52,555 nt of DNA from a virus. A program made the translations under genes and the position numbers. Under the pieces are notes generated by a model. That model did no database searches. It had not been told where the DNA came from and saw only the letters and a program-made list of their open reading frames with translations. The stretch is taken from the IMG/VR virus record IMGVR_UViG_3300036712_000029, positions 1 through 52,555 of that record; one strand, written 5' to 3'. Shown piece after piece: positions 39,826 through 47,151 of the stretch (position 1 is the stretch's first letter; the number at the start of each line of letters is the position of its first letter).

Positions 39826-40007
39826 GGAAACCGGGGGCCGCGCCGTTCCTCCAGAGACTCCATAGCGAAAGGAGGTTCTACAGAACAATGATCTAGTCGG
39901 AAGCGTCCCTCCTGGCCTCGGGGGTGACGTGGATTCATAAGGGGCGCGGGGGATAGCCACCTCGTTCCGGTGAGGAGTCAAGCCGGTGAAGGGTCGCGCC
40001 AAACGGC
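39826..40007 (+). other. Intergenic region with possible structured RNA
   Basis: Contains TTCATAAG near 39934, a weak version of the plus-strand promoter motif. Then GGCGCG (39943-39948) pairs with CGCGCC (39995-40000), enclosing CACC/GGTG and an AAGCCGGTGAA element that also occurs at 12200. A 3-codon frame (ATG ATC TAG, 39888-39896) with a strong AAAGGAGG lies upstream. No tRNA loops are visible. Not assigned to any RNA class. Confidence 0.4.
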
Positions 40008-40037
40008 GAAGAGGAGCGCACGTGACTCCTCTTCTTT
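40008..40037. terminator. Bidirectional terminator before terminase stop
   Basis: Perfect 9-base stem GAAGAGGAG/CTCCTCTTC (40008-40016, 40026-40034), then TTT on the plus strand. Ends plus-strand transcription of the island; overlaps the terminase stop codon. Confidence 0.8.
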
Positions 40038-41862
40038 ACCCGTGAGACGGCGGCACTCCGGTGTCCTTCATCGGGGTCAGGATGTCGGGCCTTGGCCGCA
40101 TAATCATGGAGACCAAGATGCAGTAGAGGATCGAATGGAAGGCGTCGTCCGTCTTGCCTGGCGCCTTCTTGTACTCAATCATCCTCAACCGCTCGTTGTA
40201 CTCGGCGAAGATGTTGAGGATGTCAGTGCCGTGAGGCTCCCGGAAGTCCTCCCAGTTCGGTAGATCTATCAGCTTCCGCTTCATGGCGTTGAAGATATCG
40301 CTCATCACCTCGGAGCGGTGGACCATGTGGCGGAGGAGATTCGGCTCCCAGTACACCTTCTTCTTTTGCCTGGGGTTGTACTGGTACTTCATGATCTTGC
40401 TGGGTCCGAACCGCCGGAGCAGAGTATCGTTGGGATAGAAACCCCCGCCATAGTCCACCCCTACGAGCTGGACGTTGAGCTGCGCGATCATCTGGGTGAT
40501 GAGATCCAGCTGCCGCTCGGGCTCCAGGTCTGGCCCAGTAAAACGGTGGATCCAGAAGATGGAGAAGTTCCCGGTCCCGAAGTAGCCCCCGAAGGAGATA
40601 ACCGTGTAGGTGTTCTCGCCCGTACCCCAGTCCAGGCCGGCGAAGATCTGACGCCCAGAGGCCAGGCGCTTGAAGTGCTCGATGTCCCCCAACCTGATGC
40701 TTGGCTTGCAGCATGCCTTGAGCTGACCCTTGGTGATGGGACGCACGCCAGAATCATAGGAGAGCCCCAGCTTCTCGTTCATGAACTGGGCACGTGGGTA
40801 CTGCTCCTGAGCGGCCAAGATCTCGTCCCAGTCCACCCACTGCACCATGATCTGTGGGATGCGGTAGCTCTCGAAGGTGACCTTGTCCTTGTTGTCCTCA
40901 GTGATCGGATTCATCGACGCCCACTGAGCCATGGGGTGGGTAGCGTCGATGGGCTCCCCACACTTGTCGCAGATCAAACCCTTCTCACCGATGTTCTTCT
41001 CGCCCAAGATGTTCCAGTGCCAGGAGCTGGGATCCTTGGGCGTGCCGTGCCTCTCACAGGGGACGATCCACTCATTCTGGGTGGAGAACTCCGACCAGTA
41101 GTGCTCGAGCGTGTTGTCCATCGACTTCGGCGTGCCGGAGTAGACGAACAGCTTGTACTTGGAGTGGAAGGCGCACTGCTCGATGATCGGGATGTTGTCG
41201 ATGAGGATGTCCTGGATCTCATCGATGCAGATCAAGTCCGCCGGGATACCACGGACACGGTCGGCCGTGAGGTAGGCGTAGCGGAGACGGATCTGCGAGA
41301 AGTTGATGAACTTCTTGAAGAAGACAGCCTGTGAGATCTTGGTCGTGGTGTACGCCTTCATCAACGGCGACGCTTCCACCACGTCCTTGATGCGATCTGT
41401 CGAGAAGACCTTGGCCTGCTCGGCCGAGGGGGCGACGAACAGGGAGCGGAAGTTGTTGGTCAGTGCCGAGTAGCAGAGCAGCCTGTTGCCGAGGGTCGTG
41501 GACTTCTCCACCTGGCGGCCGCACTTGAGCAGGACCTTGTCCGCAGTGGTGTCATAGATGCGGCGGAGGTACTCGCGGCCCTCGAAGCTGAAGTCTGAGA
41601 CCTGGCCTGCCTCCGGCACACGGATCGCAGTCTCGGCGAACGATGAGGGGGACACGTCGTAGATGAACGTGTCGGCCTCGACATCCAGCAGGTCGTCCGG
41701 AGTGGGGTCCGGCGGCTCCAAATCGATCCCGAAGTCCTGTGGATTGCCCTCGTCGTCGTAGTCGAACCAGGGCTCCTTGATCTCCCCATCCAGGGAGTAG
41801 AGCAGAGGGATCACCTTAGCCGATCTGAGGACCTCCGCTTCTGCCAAATTGATCGTCGCCAT
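40036..41862 (-). CDS. terL: Large terminase subunit
   Basis: 608 residues; packages DNA into the prohead. ATPase: Walker A-like CGRQVEKSTT at 114-122, Walker B DLICIDEIQD at 209-218, and SGTPKS coupling motif near 242. A CDKC pair near 298-301 may be a small zinc insertion. Nuclease: AGLDWGTGENTYTV (Asp411), VGVDYGGGF (Asp470) and KTDDAFHSI (Asp572/573) supply the usual acidic triad. Weak ribosome site. Its upstream neighbour on the minus strand ends at 42119, across the RNA candidate. Confidence 0.93.
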   Translation of the reverse strand: MATINLAEAEVLRSAKVIPLLYSLDGEIKEPWFDYDDEGNPQDFGIDLEPPDPTPDDLLDVEADTFIYDVSPSSFAETAIRVPEAGQVSDFSFEGREYLRRIYDTTADKVLLKCGRQVEKSTTLGNRLLCYSALTNNFRSLFVAPSAEQAKVFSTDRIKDVVEASPLMKAYTTTKISQAVFFKKFINFSQIRLRYAYLTADRVRGIPADLICIDEIQDILIDNIPIIEQCAFHSKYKLFVYSGTPKSMDNTLEHYWSEFSTQNEWIVPCERHGTPKDPSSWHWNILGEKNIGEKGLICDKCGEPIDATHPMAQWASMNPITEDNKDKVTFESYRIPQIMVQWVDWDEILAAQEQYPRAQFMNEKLGLSYDSGVRPITKGQLKACCKPSIRLGDIEHFKRLASGRQIFAGLDWGTGENTYTVISFGGYFGTGNFSIFWIHRFTGPDLEPERQLDLITQMIAQLNVQLVGVDYGGGFYPNDTLLRRFGPSKIMKYQYNPRQKKKVYWEPNLLRHMVHRSEVMSDIFNAMKRKLIDLPNWEDFREPHGTDILNIFAEYNERLRMIEYKKAPGKTDDAFHSILYCILVSMIMRPRPDILTPMKDTGVPPSHG

Positions 41863-41896
41863 GATCTCAGTCTACCGCAAGAGTCTCGGGAGCACA

Positions 41897-41904
41897 GGTA
41901 TAAG
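41897..41904 (+). promoter_or_regulatory. Promoter-like GGTATAAG before an RNA candidate
   Basis: Exact motif on the plus strand in the 256-base gap between two minus-strand genes, where no plus-strand gene follows. It points at the structured segment ending in a terminator at 42120. Confidence 0.55.
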
Positions 41905-41910
41905 AGTAAT

Positions 41911-42120
41911 AGTTAGGACTGCGATGTACCCTTTCATCGGGTGGTCCTATCGCCAGCAATCCCCCCGGAGCAACGACTGTTTGGCCCCGACCGGCACATC
42001 AAACTACCCCTTGTTGAGAGCTGCGAGTCCGTGGGCAATAGCCTGGAGTTCGTGCGGTACGCTGGCACCAACTCAACTTGGAGTAGTTTGGTAAGTGGCC
42101 GGCAACGCCGGCCCCTTCTT
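41911..42120 (+). ncRNA. Candidate structured non-coding RNA, about 210 nt
   Basis: The segment runs from a promoter-like motif to a terminator. Hairpin 1: AGGAC/GTCCT (41915-41919, 41944-41948) with CGATG/CATCG inside. Long helix: 42000-42018 pairs with 42072-42090 at 16 of 19 positions, with one A/C mismatch and a symmetric UU/UU internal loop. It encloses a 53-base arm that can form further short stems, for example GUGC/GCAC. Open frames here are short and start weakly, so coding is unlikely. Function unknown; both flanking genes lie on the other strand. Confidence 0.55.
42097..42120 (+). terminator. Terminator of the RNA candidate
   Basis: Perfect stem GGCCGGC (42097-42103), loop AAC, GCCGGCC (42107-42113), then CCTTCTT. 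It lies next to the stop codon of the minus-strand gene at 42119. Confidence 0.8.
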
Positions 42121-42640
42121 AGCCCCCAACCTTGAGGGCGACCGCTGCGAATGGGGCCTCGAGCTGGGACTTGCCCATCGACACCGGGCCATCCGGCTCG
42201 GGCATGATGACCGACCAAGCGTCGGGCTCGGGGTAGAAGGTGATCTTCTTCGGGCGGTGCTTGAAGTGCTCGGTGAAGACCTCGTCCAAGACCTGGGACA
42301 TCTCCGGCCACCAGGGGTGGGCGTCCAGGTCGACGTTGGCTCCGGTGGCCACGGCCTGCTGCAGCCTGGATACTTCCGCCGGCGGCTCCTCGTCACGGAT
42401 CCGATCCATCTCGGCGTGAGCCTCGTCGTAGATCTTCTTCCGGTCCCGCTTGTAGAAGTGGTAGATCAACAGGCCGTCCTTGGTGGTGTAGGCCCCGACC
42501 ACCTCACCCTTCTCCACCGGGTGCAGCTCGGGCACAGCGTTCACCACCTGCTCGGCGATGTTCTCCTGCGGCATCTTGGGGTACCGCTTCTCCCACTCCT
42601 CTTCGTCCATCCAGAAAGGCTTCTGCTCTGTCTCAGCCAT
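42119..42640 (-). CDS. Hypothetical protein, 173 aa
   Basis: GGAGGA site. Helical, with W-rich N-terminus (FWMDEEEWEKRY), a central KKIYDEAHAEMDRIRDEE coiled coil and KITFYPEPDAWSVIMPE near the end. Between a TerS candidate and TerL, so a packaging role is possible but not shown. Confidence 0.65.
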   Translation of the reverse strand: MAETEQKPFWMDEEEWEKRYPKMPQENIAEQVVNAVPELHPVEKGEVVGAYTTKDGLLIYHFYKRDRKKIYDEAHAEMDRIRDEEPPAEVSRLQQAVATGANVDLDAHPWWPEMSQVLDEVFTEHFKHRPKKITFYPEPDAWSVIMPEPDGPVSMGKSQLEAPFAAVALKVGG

Positions 42641-43523
42641 CTTCCATATCCTCCACTTCGTAGTCGGCGAACGCCCCAGTGCGGTCGGTCCCCTCCCCAG
42701 AGTGGCTGTAGTTGGGGCCTGCTACCTCCTCGATGGAGGGGATCGGTACGTCATCTTTGCGCAGGCGGAACTTCTCGAACGCCTGCAGCACATCCTTCAG
42801 CGCCACATCGGACTGGCGCATCTCGGACTCTGCGGCCTTGATCACGTCCATGTAGTTCTTCATCATCTTCGAGTGCGCCAGCGTAGCTGGATTGCGCTCG
42901 ATCTCCAGAACCTTCAGGAACGCGATGTCCCTCATGCGCCTGGCCACCGTGCCCGTGTTGAGCGACTTCGGTGGACCGGCATACCCCATGACCCAGGGGA
43001 CGAGGGTCTGCGCCACGTCCGGGCTGACCCGGAGCACGGCGGTGTGGTTGTTGATGTAGGGGCGGTCCTCCATCAGCTCCACCCAGTCGTGCATGGGTAG
43101 GAGCACCTTGTTCCAGAAGTAGTGACCGAAGGCAGCCACACCCTCCACCGTGAGCTGGATCCCATGGTGGTCGTTGAGCCGCTTCACCACCTCTTCGATC
43201 CTCAGCGGCGACAGCAAGAGCTGCTCCACGTCAGCACGCAGCTGAGGAGTAGACAAGATCGAGTAGGCCTCCTTCACATGCGCATTCGGGTACCACAGAT
43301 CGTGGATTCCGTGGCGCTTCAGGTACGCCTTCGTCTCGGGATCGTTCACCGGGTCCCATGGATCTGGGAACGGCTCCATCTTGAGCTTCAGACGGTCGAT
43401 GTAGTTGGAGCTCAGCCCCTCCAACCCGAAATCCTCCAGCATCCGGAGGATGGTGTTGGTCTCATGCTCCTGCTGCGAGAGCAGGAACTTGATGAAGTTC
43501 TCGGCTGGGCTTCGAGTGACCAT
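42633..43523 (-). CDS. Candidate small terminase subunit
   Basis: 296 residues, overlapping the next gene by 8 bases. The segment VKEAYSILSTPQLRADVEQLLLSPLRIEEVVKRLN then GIQLTVEGVAAFGHYFWN resembles an HTH region that recognises packaging sites. The C-terminal third is helical. Two genes upstream of TerL in transcription order, as TerS often is. Moderate certainty only. Confidence 0.45.
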   Translation of the reverse strand: MVTRSPAENFIKFLLSQQEHETNTILRMLEDFGLEGLSSNYIDRLKLKMEPFPDPWDPVNDPETKAYLKRHGIHDLWYPNAHVKEAYSILSTPQLRADVEQLLLSPLRIEEVVKRLNDHHGIQLTVEGVAAFGHYFWNKVLLPMHDWVELMEDRPYINNHTAVLRVSPDVAQTLVPWVMGYAGPPKSLNTGTVARRMRDIAFLKVLEIERNPATLAHSKMMKNYMDVIKAAESEMRQSDVALKDVLQAFEKFRLRKDDVPIPSIEEVAGPNYSHSGEGTDRTGAFADYEVEDMEDG

Positions 43524-43526
43524 CCG

Positions 43527-45542
43527 TTACGCCTGCGGGACGGTACCCAGAGTTTTCAGCCCCTCCACCACCTTGTCCAGGTGGACGAGCGACTTCTGGA
43601 TCGCCCCCTGTTCCACCGAACTCATGCCCAAGCGGCTGAACAGGAGCAGCTCGGACAGCTTCTTGATCACGTCCTCGAACTCCGGCGCGTAGCTGGCGAA
43701 GATCGAGATGTTCTCCGGGTTGAGGACTCCCAGGCTGAGGATCTTGTCCACTGCCGTCGGGTCCTCGAGCGGCGCCGCCTCCTTCAGCAGGTCCGCCCGG
43801 AGGTCGGGCAACGCACCCAGCTTCTCGGCAGCCACTTTCTTGGCCGCCGCGTACTTGTCCTTGAAGGGATGCACCTCCCGCGCTCGGAACCAGGTCTCGT
43901 ACCTGCCCTTGCGGCGGAGGTTGGCGAGGGCCGTCTTCACCATCTCCGGCTCCTGCCCCAGGATGGTGGCCAGGAACACCGCGTCGTCCAGCGGGAGGAA
44001 CTGGGTCTCCATCACACCAGCCAGCTTGTCGATCTCCTTCCCCTCGAAGCTGAAGCACTGGCCGTCCGTGATGACGCGCACTGCGTTGGTGCTCAGGGCC
44101 ATCGCCTCTGCCGTCTTGGTGAACTCGTCCGGACTGGATGCCAGGTCCACCATGTTCTCGAGCGGCAGCCAGCCACACTCCATGGGGATGCCCACCCGGC
44201 CCGGGCCGATCGGCGAGGCAGTCTTGAGCCCCTCCACCTTCACGATGTCGAGAGACTCGCCGAGATGTGTCTCGGCGATGTAGGACTTGCCCTGCGGCGT
44301 CTCCGCCTGGGACTTGATGGTGACCGGGATGAAGGCCACGGCGCCCTGCGGGGTGGCATGGTAGAAGCAGCCCTCTCCCATCGGCTCCGCGTCCAGCACA
44401 TCGGTCTGCCTGGCGAGTGGGACACCAGCGATGTTCTCCTGCTGCGCGGACTCGCTGCCGTTGGAGAAGACCGCCATCGGCAGGACCTCACCTGAGAAAT
44501 CCATCACCCTGGGGAAGACCCAGCCCACCAGCTCCCGGTTGTCGCCTGCGGTCCGGACCTTGTAGAGACCGAACTCGGTGACCACCGTGATGGTCAGGTC
44601 CTCCAGGGTGTCCTTGGCTGCCGTCTGGGTGGTGATCGTGGTGGTGCCATCCGACTCCACCTTGGACACCAGGTCCCCACCCAGGGCGCCGACCGCCGCC
44701 GGCCGGTCCACATCTGTGGAGTCCGGGATGAGGGCGTTCTCGTTGGCGGTCTTGATCCTGAAACCCCCGTCGATCTTCTGGACCTGGATGACCGTTGGCT
44801 TGATGCTGCTGGCGATCTTCTCCAGGTAGGTCTGGGGGTGGACCCTGGCCGCCTCGACCTGGGCCAGCTTGGCCATCACGTTGAAGGTCGCGGGATTGCT
44901 GAAGATGGCTGTGCGGAGAGACGGGTCCCGGTTGAGCTGGGCCGTCATCTCTGCCACATGCGCCTTCTTGATCGTGGGCATGATGGCGTCGATCAGGAAC
45001 TCGGGCTTGGCTGCCGAGGTCCTGGTCATGCCGGAGCCCTGCGCGCCGGCGTCCGCGATGAGTGGGCCGCGTGCACCACCGTACTGCCGGTGGGGTGGGT
45101 AGAGCTGGTCGATCATGCTCATGTCCCCCGGCGTCTTCCGGATCGCCTCGAAGAGGTTGGGGCGGAAGAGGGCGGCGCGCAGCCTGGTCTCGGTCAAGGG
45201 CTCCGCCTGGCCGTTGTGCATCAGCAGGTCGAGCGGGGACAGCTTCCCGTCCTTGATGATCACCGGGACGATCACCTTATCAGACCCCTTCATCTCCGCC
45301 GGGGTGGCATCGTCCCGGGGGTTGATAGCCAGCTTGTTGATCAGATCAACCCTGCCCCGGGCGTACCGGCGGTCGGGGTCGATGTCGTCCAGCACCACCT
45401 TCGGCATGTAGTCGCTGGTGTAGGGCGCCTGCCGGTAGAGCTGGTCCAAGATCTGCTGGGGCCAGGTGTTCGGGTCCTCCGACATCCGAGCCTCTAGTCC
45501 GAGCTTCTCAAACGTCAGATTCTTATCGAGAAAGAGGTCCAT
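43527..45542 (-). CDS. Large virion-cluster protein, 671 aa
   Basis: Opens MDLFLDKNLTFEKLGLEARMS, containing the shared motif near the N-terminus; a second copy is YLEKIASSIK near 235 and FTKTAEAMALS lies in the C-terminal third. A beta-rich middle (about 240-480) and helical C-terminus. It is the largest unknown in the right block and lies between the spike and the TerS candidate. Baseplate or internal roles are possible. Not a recognisable portal. Confidence 0.65.
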   Translation of the reverse strand: MDLFLDKNLTFEKLGLEARMSEDPNTWPQQILDQLYRQAPYTSDYMPKVVLDDIDPDRRYARGRVDLINKLAINPRDDATPAEMKGSDKVIVPVIIKDGKLSPLDLLMHNGQAEPLTETRLRAALFRPNLFEAIRKTPGDMSMIDQLYPPHRQYGGARGPLIADAGAQGSGMTRTSAAKPEFLIDAIMPTIKKAHVAEMTAQLNRDPSLRTAIFSNPATFNVMAKLAQVEAARVHPQTYLEKIASSIKPTVIQVQKIDGGFRIKTANENALIPDSTDVDRPAAVGALGGDLVSKVESDGTTTITTQTAAKDTLEDLTITVVTEFGLYKVRTAGDNRELVGWVFPRVMDFSGEVLPMAVFSNGSESAQQENIAGVPLARQTDVLDAEPMGEGCFYHATPQGAVAFIPVTIKSQAETPQGKSYIAETHLGESLDIVKVEGLKTASPIGPGRVGIPMECGWLPLENMVDLASSPDEFTKTAEAMALSTNAVRVITDGQCFSFEGKEIDKLAGVMETQFLPLDDAVFLATILGQEPEMVKTALANLRRKGRYETWFRAREVHPFKDKYAAAKKVAAEKLGALPDLRADLLKEAAPLEDPTAVDKILSLGVLNPENISIFASYAPEFEDVIKKLSELLLFSRLGMSSVEQGAIQKSLVHLDKVVEGLKTLGTVPQA

Positions 45543-45551
45543 GGGTCTCTC

Positions 45552-46829
45552 CTACTGATTCACAAGAACTGTCTTGCTGACCAGGTCCTTCGTCTGGGCC
45601 GCTGTCACAGGCGGCAGAGTGGGCAAGGACGGCGGACCCGGTGCGGGATCAGGTAGCGCCTTGACCAGGTGCGTGTGTGACGCCAGCCACGCCACCAATT
45701 TTAGTCCAAGAACCGCTGGCTCGGAAGCAGCTTCGCTCCCCAACTTCAGCAGAGCCGCGGTGATACTCTTCGGCCCGGTCCAGGTCTCCCTGCTTATCGC
45801 CCCCTGGATCTCATGGGTTGCCGTGAGGACAGTCTTCTGGCTCAGGGCTGTGACTTCCTGCGCCCCCGTCACCTTGACCGTCTGTTTGCCCTTGATTGTC
45901 AGCGTGTGATCGCCGTCGATCTCCTCTGTGCAGTCGCCGCCCTGCATCCGGTAGGTGTTGCCCTCTTTGTCCAGGCGGATCACATACTTGGGCTTGCCAG
46001 ACACGCTCCCACTGTCCGCGTCGATCTTCTCCGGGGCGATCGTCACCTCGATGAAGGTGGTGTCCCCACCGGGAGGCTTGGTTGCGTCCTCCAGGCTTCC
46101 GACGCTCACCTTGACCGAGGCCTTCTTGTCCTGGGCATGTTCCCTGGCGATGAGGTGCAGCTCCGTGGGGGCGTCGCCGGAGGGGTTGTTCTCATCCCTA
46201 AGCACCTGCCAGCTCAGGGTGCCGGCCGCGGTGTTGAGCTCGTAGTTCTCGCAGAAGTCACGGATGTAGTTGAGCAGTGGGATGTAGGCTCGCTGGCAGA
46301 TCTGGGTGGAGCCCAGCTGCAGCACACCACCGCGCTTGAGCACCACGAAGTTCTCATCCCTCCCCTGCCAGAGCATGTCCCCCGGGTTGAGGATGGGACG
46401 ACCACCCCGGAAGCTGGCGTCTGTGGGGTTGGTGGAGACAGCAGTAGACCCGCCGGCGTTGCTGGTATTGCTGGCCGGCAGATCTTCCTCCGTCTCCACA
46501 CCAGGGTCCTTGAGCTTATCCTCCAGGTACTTGTCGACGTCGGCGCCCTCCATCTCCGGGCCGCAGAGGAATCCCATGATGAACGGTGGATCTCCGTCCG
46601 AGGGCATGCACATCGTGCAGATGGCACCCACCTCCGGGATGCAGGTGAAGCCCTCCCCGTTGTTGAAGTGCAGGTAGGGCGTCATGATCTGGAGGTCGGG
46701 GATCTGCTTGCCGCTGTACTGCGATACCCAGTCGGCGGTGAGATTGCGGACGTTGACGTTGGCGATGACGCCCGTCTCGATGATGGCCGGCTTGTTGCCG
46801 GGCCCATCTGATGGGGAGTTCTGGAACAT
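45552..46829 (-). CDS. Baseplate spike/hub protein (gpV/gp5-like OB fold)
   Basis: 425 residues. Residues about 50-85 (YLHFNNGEGFTCIPEVGAICTMC, PPFIMGFLCGP) look like the OB fold of baseplate assembly protein V. The C-terminal half is short repeating beta (YRMQGGDCTEEIDGDHTLTIKGKQTVKV) of a beta-helix needle. The end has WLASHTHLV followed by proline-rich sequence, as in phage Mu-type spikes. Pierces the cell surface during contraction. Confidence 0.75.
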   Translation of the reverse strand: MFQNSPSDGPGNKPAIIETGVIANVNVRNLTADWVSQYSGKQIPDLQIMTPYLHFNNGEGFTCIPEVGAICTMCMPSDGDPPFIMGFLCGPEMEGADVDKYLEDKLKDPGVETEEDLPASNTSNAGGSTAVSTNPTDASFRGGRPILNPGDMLWQGRDENFVVLKRGGVLQLGSTQICQRAYIPLLNYIRDFCENYELNTAAGTLSWQVLRDENNPSGDAPTELHLIAREHAQDKKASVKVSVGSLEDATKPPGGDTTFIEVTIAPEKIDADSGSVSGKPKYVIRLDKEGNTYRMQGGDCTEEIDGDHTLTIKGKQTVKVTGAQEVTALSQKTVLTATHEIQGAISRETWTGPKSITAALLKLGSEAASEPAVLGLKLVAWLASHTHLVKALPDPAPGPPSLPTLPPVTAAQTKDLVSKTVLVNQ

Positions 46830-47150
46830 CTAGTACTGCTGCTGCCTGCGTCGATCTCTGCCGAGGGTCGCCTTGTAGGCACCGTACCCGGCCAGCCCGG
46901 TCAGACCGGCGGCCGCACCCATGCGGCCGTAGGGGGACTTGGCGATCTGCTTGATGCTGCCCCATGTACCGCCCCCACCACGCTGCCCGCGGGCCCACAG
47001 CTTCTTGAGGATATCGCCGTGTTGGCTAAGAGACCTCTTGCCCACGGTCCCCAGGCCCTTGAAACCACTGGCCAGAAAGCTGCCGATGCCAGCTTCCTTC
47101 TGGATGGTCTCCATCTCATCGGCGAAGGCCCGCATTATCTGCTCGTTCAT
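46830..47150 (-). CDS. Small tagged glycine-zipper protein, 106 aa
   Basis: Opens NEQIMRAFADEMETIQKEAGI, a diverged copy of the shared N-terminal tag, then a glycine-rich hydrophobic stretch (GRMGAAAGLTGLAGYGAYKATLG) and a basic end. Begins right after the RNA polymerase stop. Confidence 0.6.
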   Translation of the reverse strand: MNEQIMRAFADEMETIQKEAGIGSFLASGFKGLGTVGKRSLSQHGDILKKLWARGQRGGGGTWGSIKQIAKSPYGRMGAAAGLTGLAGYGAYKATLGRDRRRQQQY

Positions 47151-47151
47151 G

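Noticed and set aside
39888-39896. ATG ATC TAG mini-frame with a strong ribosome site
   Set aside because: Two residues cannot be a functional protein; noted as part of the intergenic region only, possibly a leftover start.
39941-40000. Cobalamin or other known riboswitch
   Set aside because: GGTGA and GCC elements are present, but the conserved box sequences and order of known classes do not fit.
39941-40007. A tRNA next to the terminase gene
   Set aside because: The closed stem encloses fewer than 60 bases and no T-loop or anticodon arm is visible; kept only as an RNA-like element.
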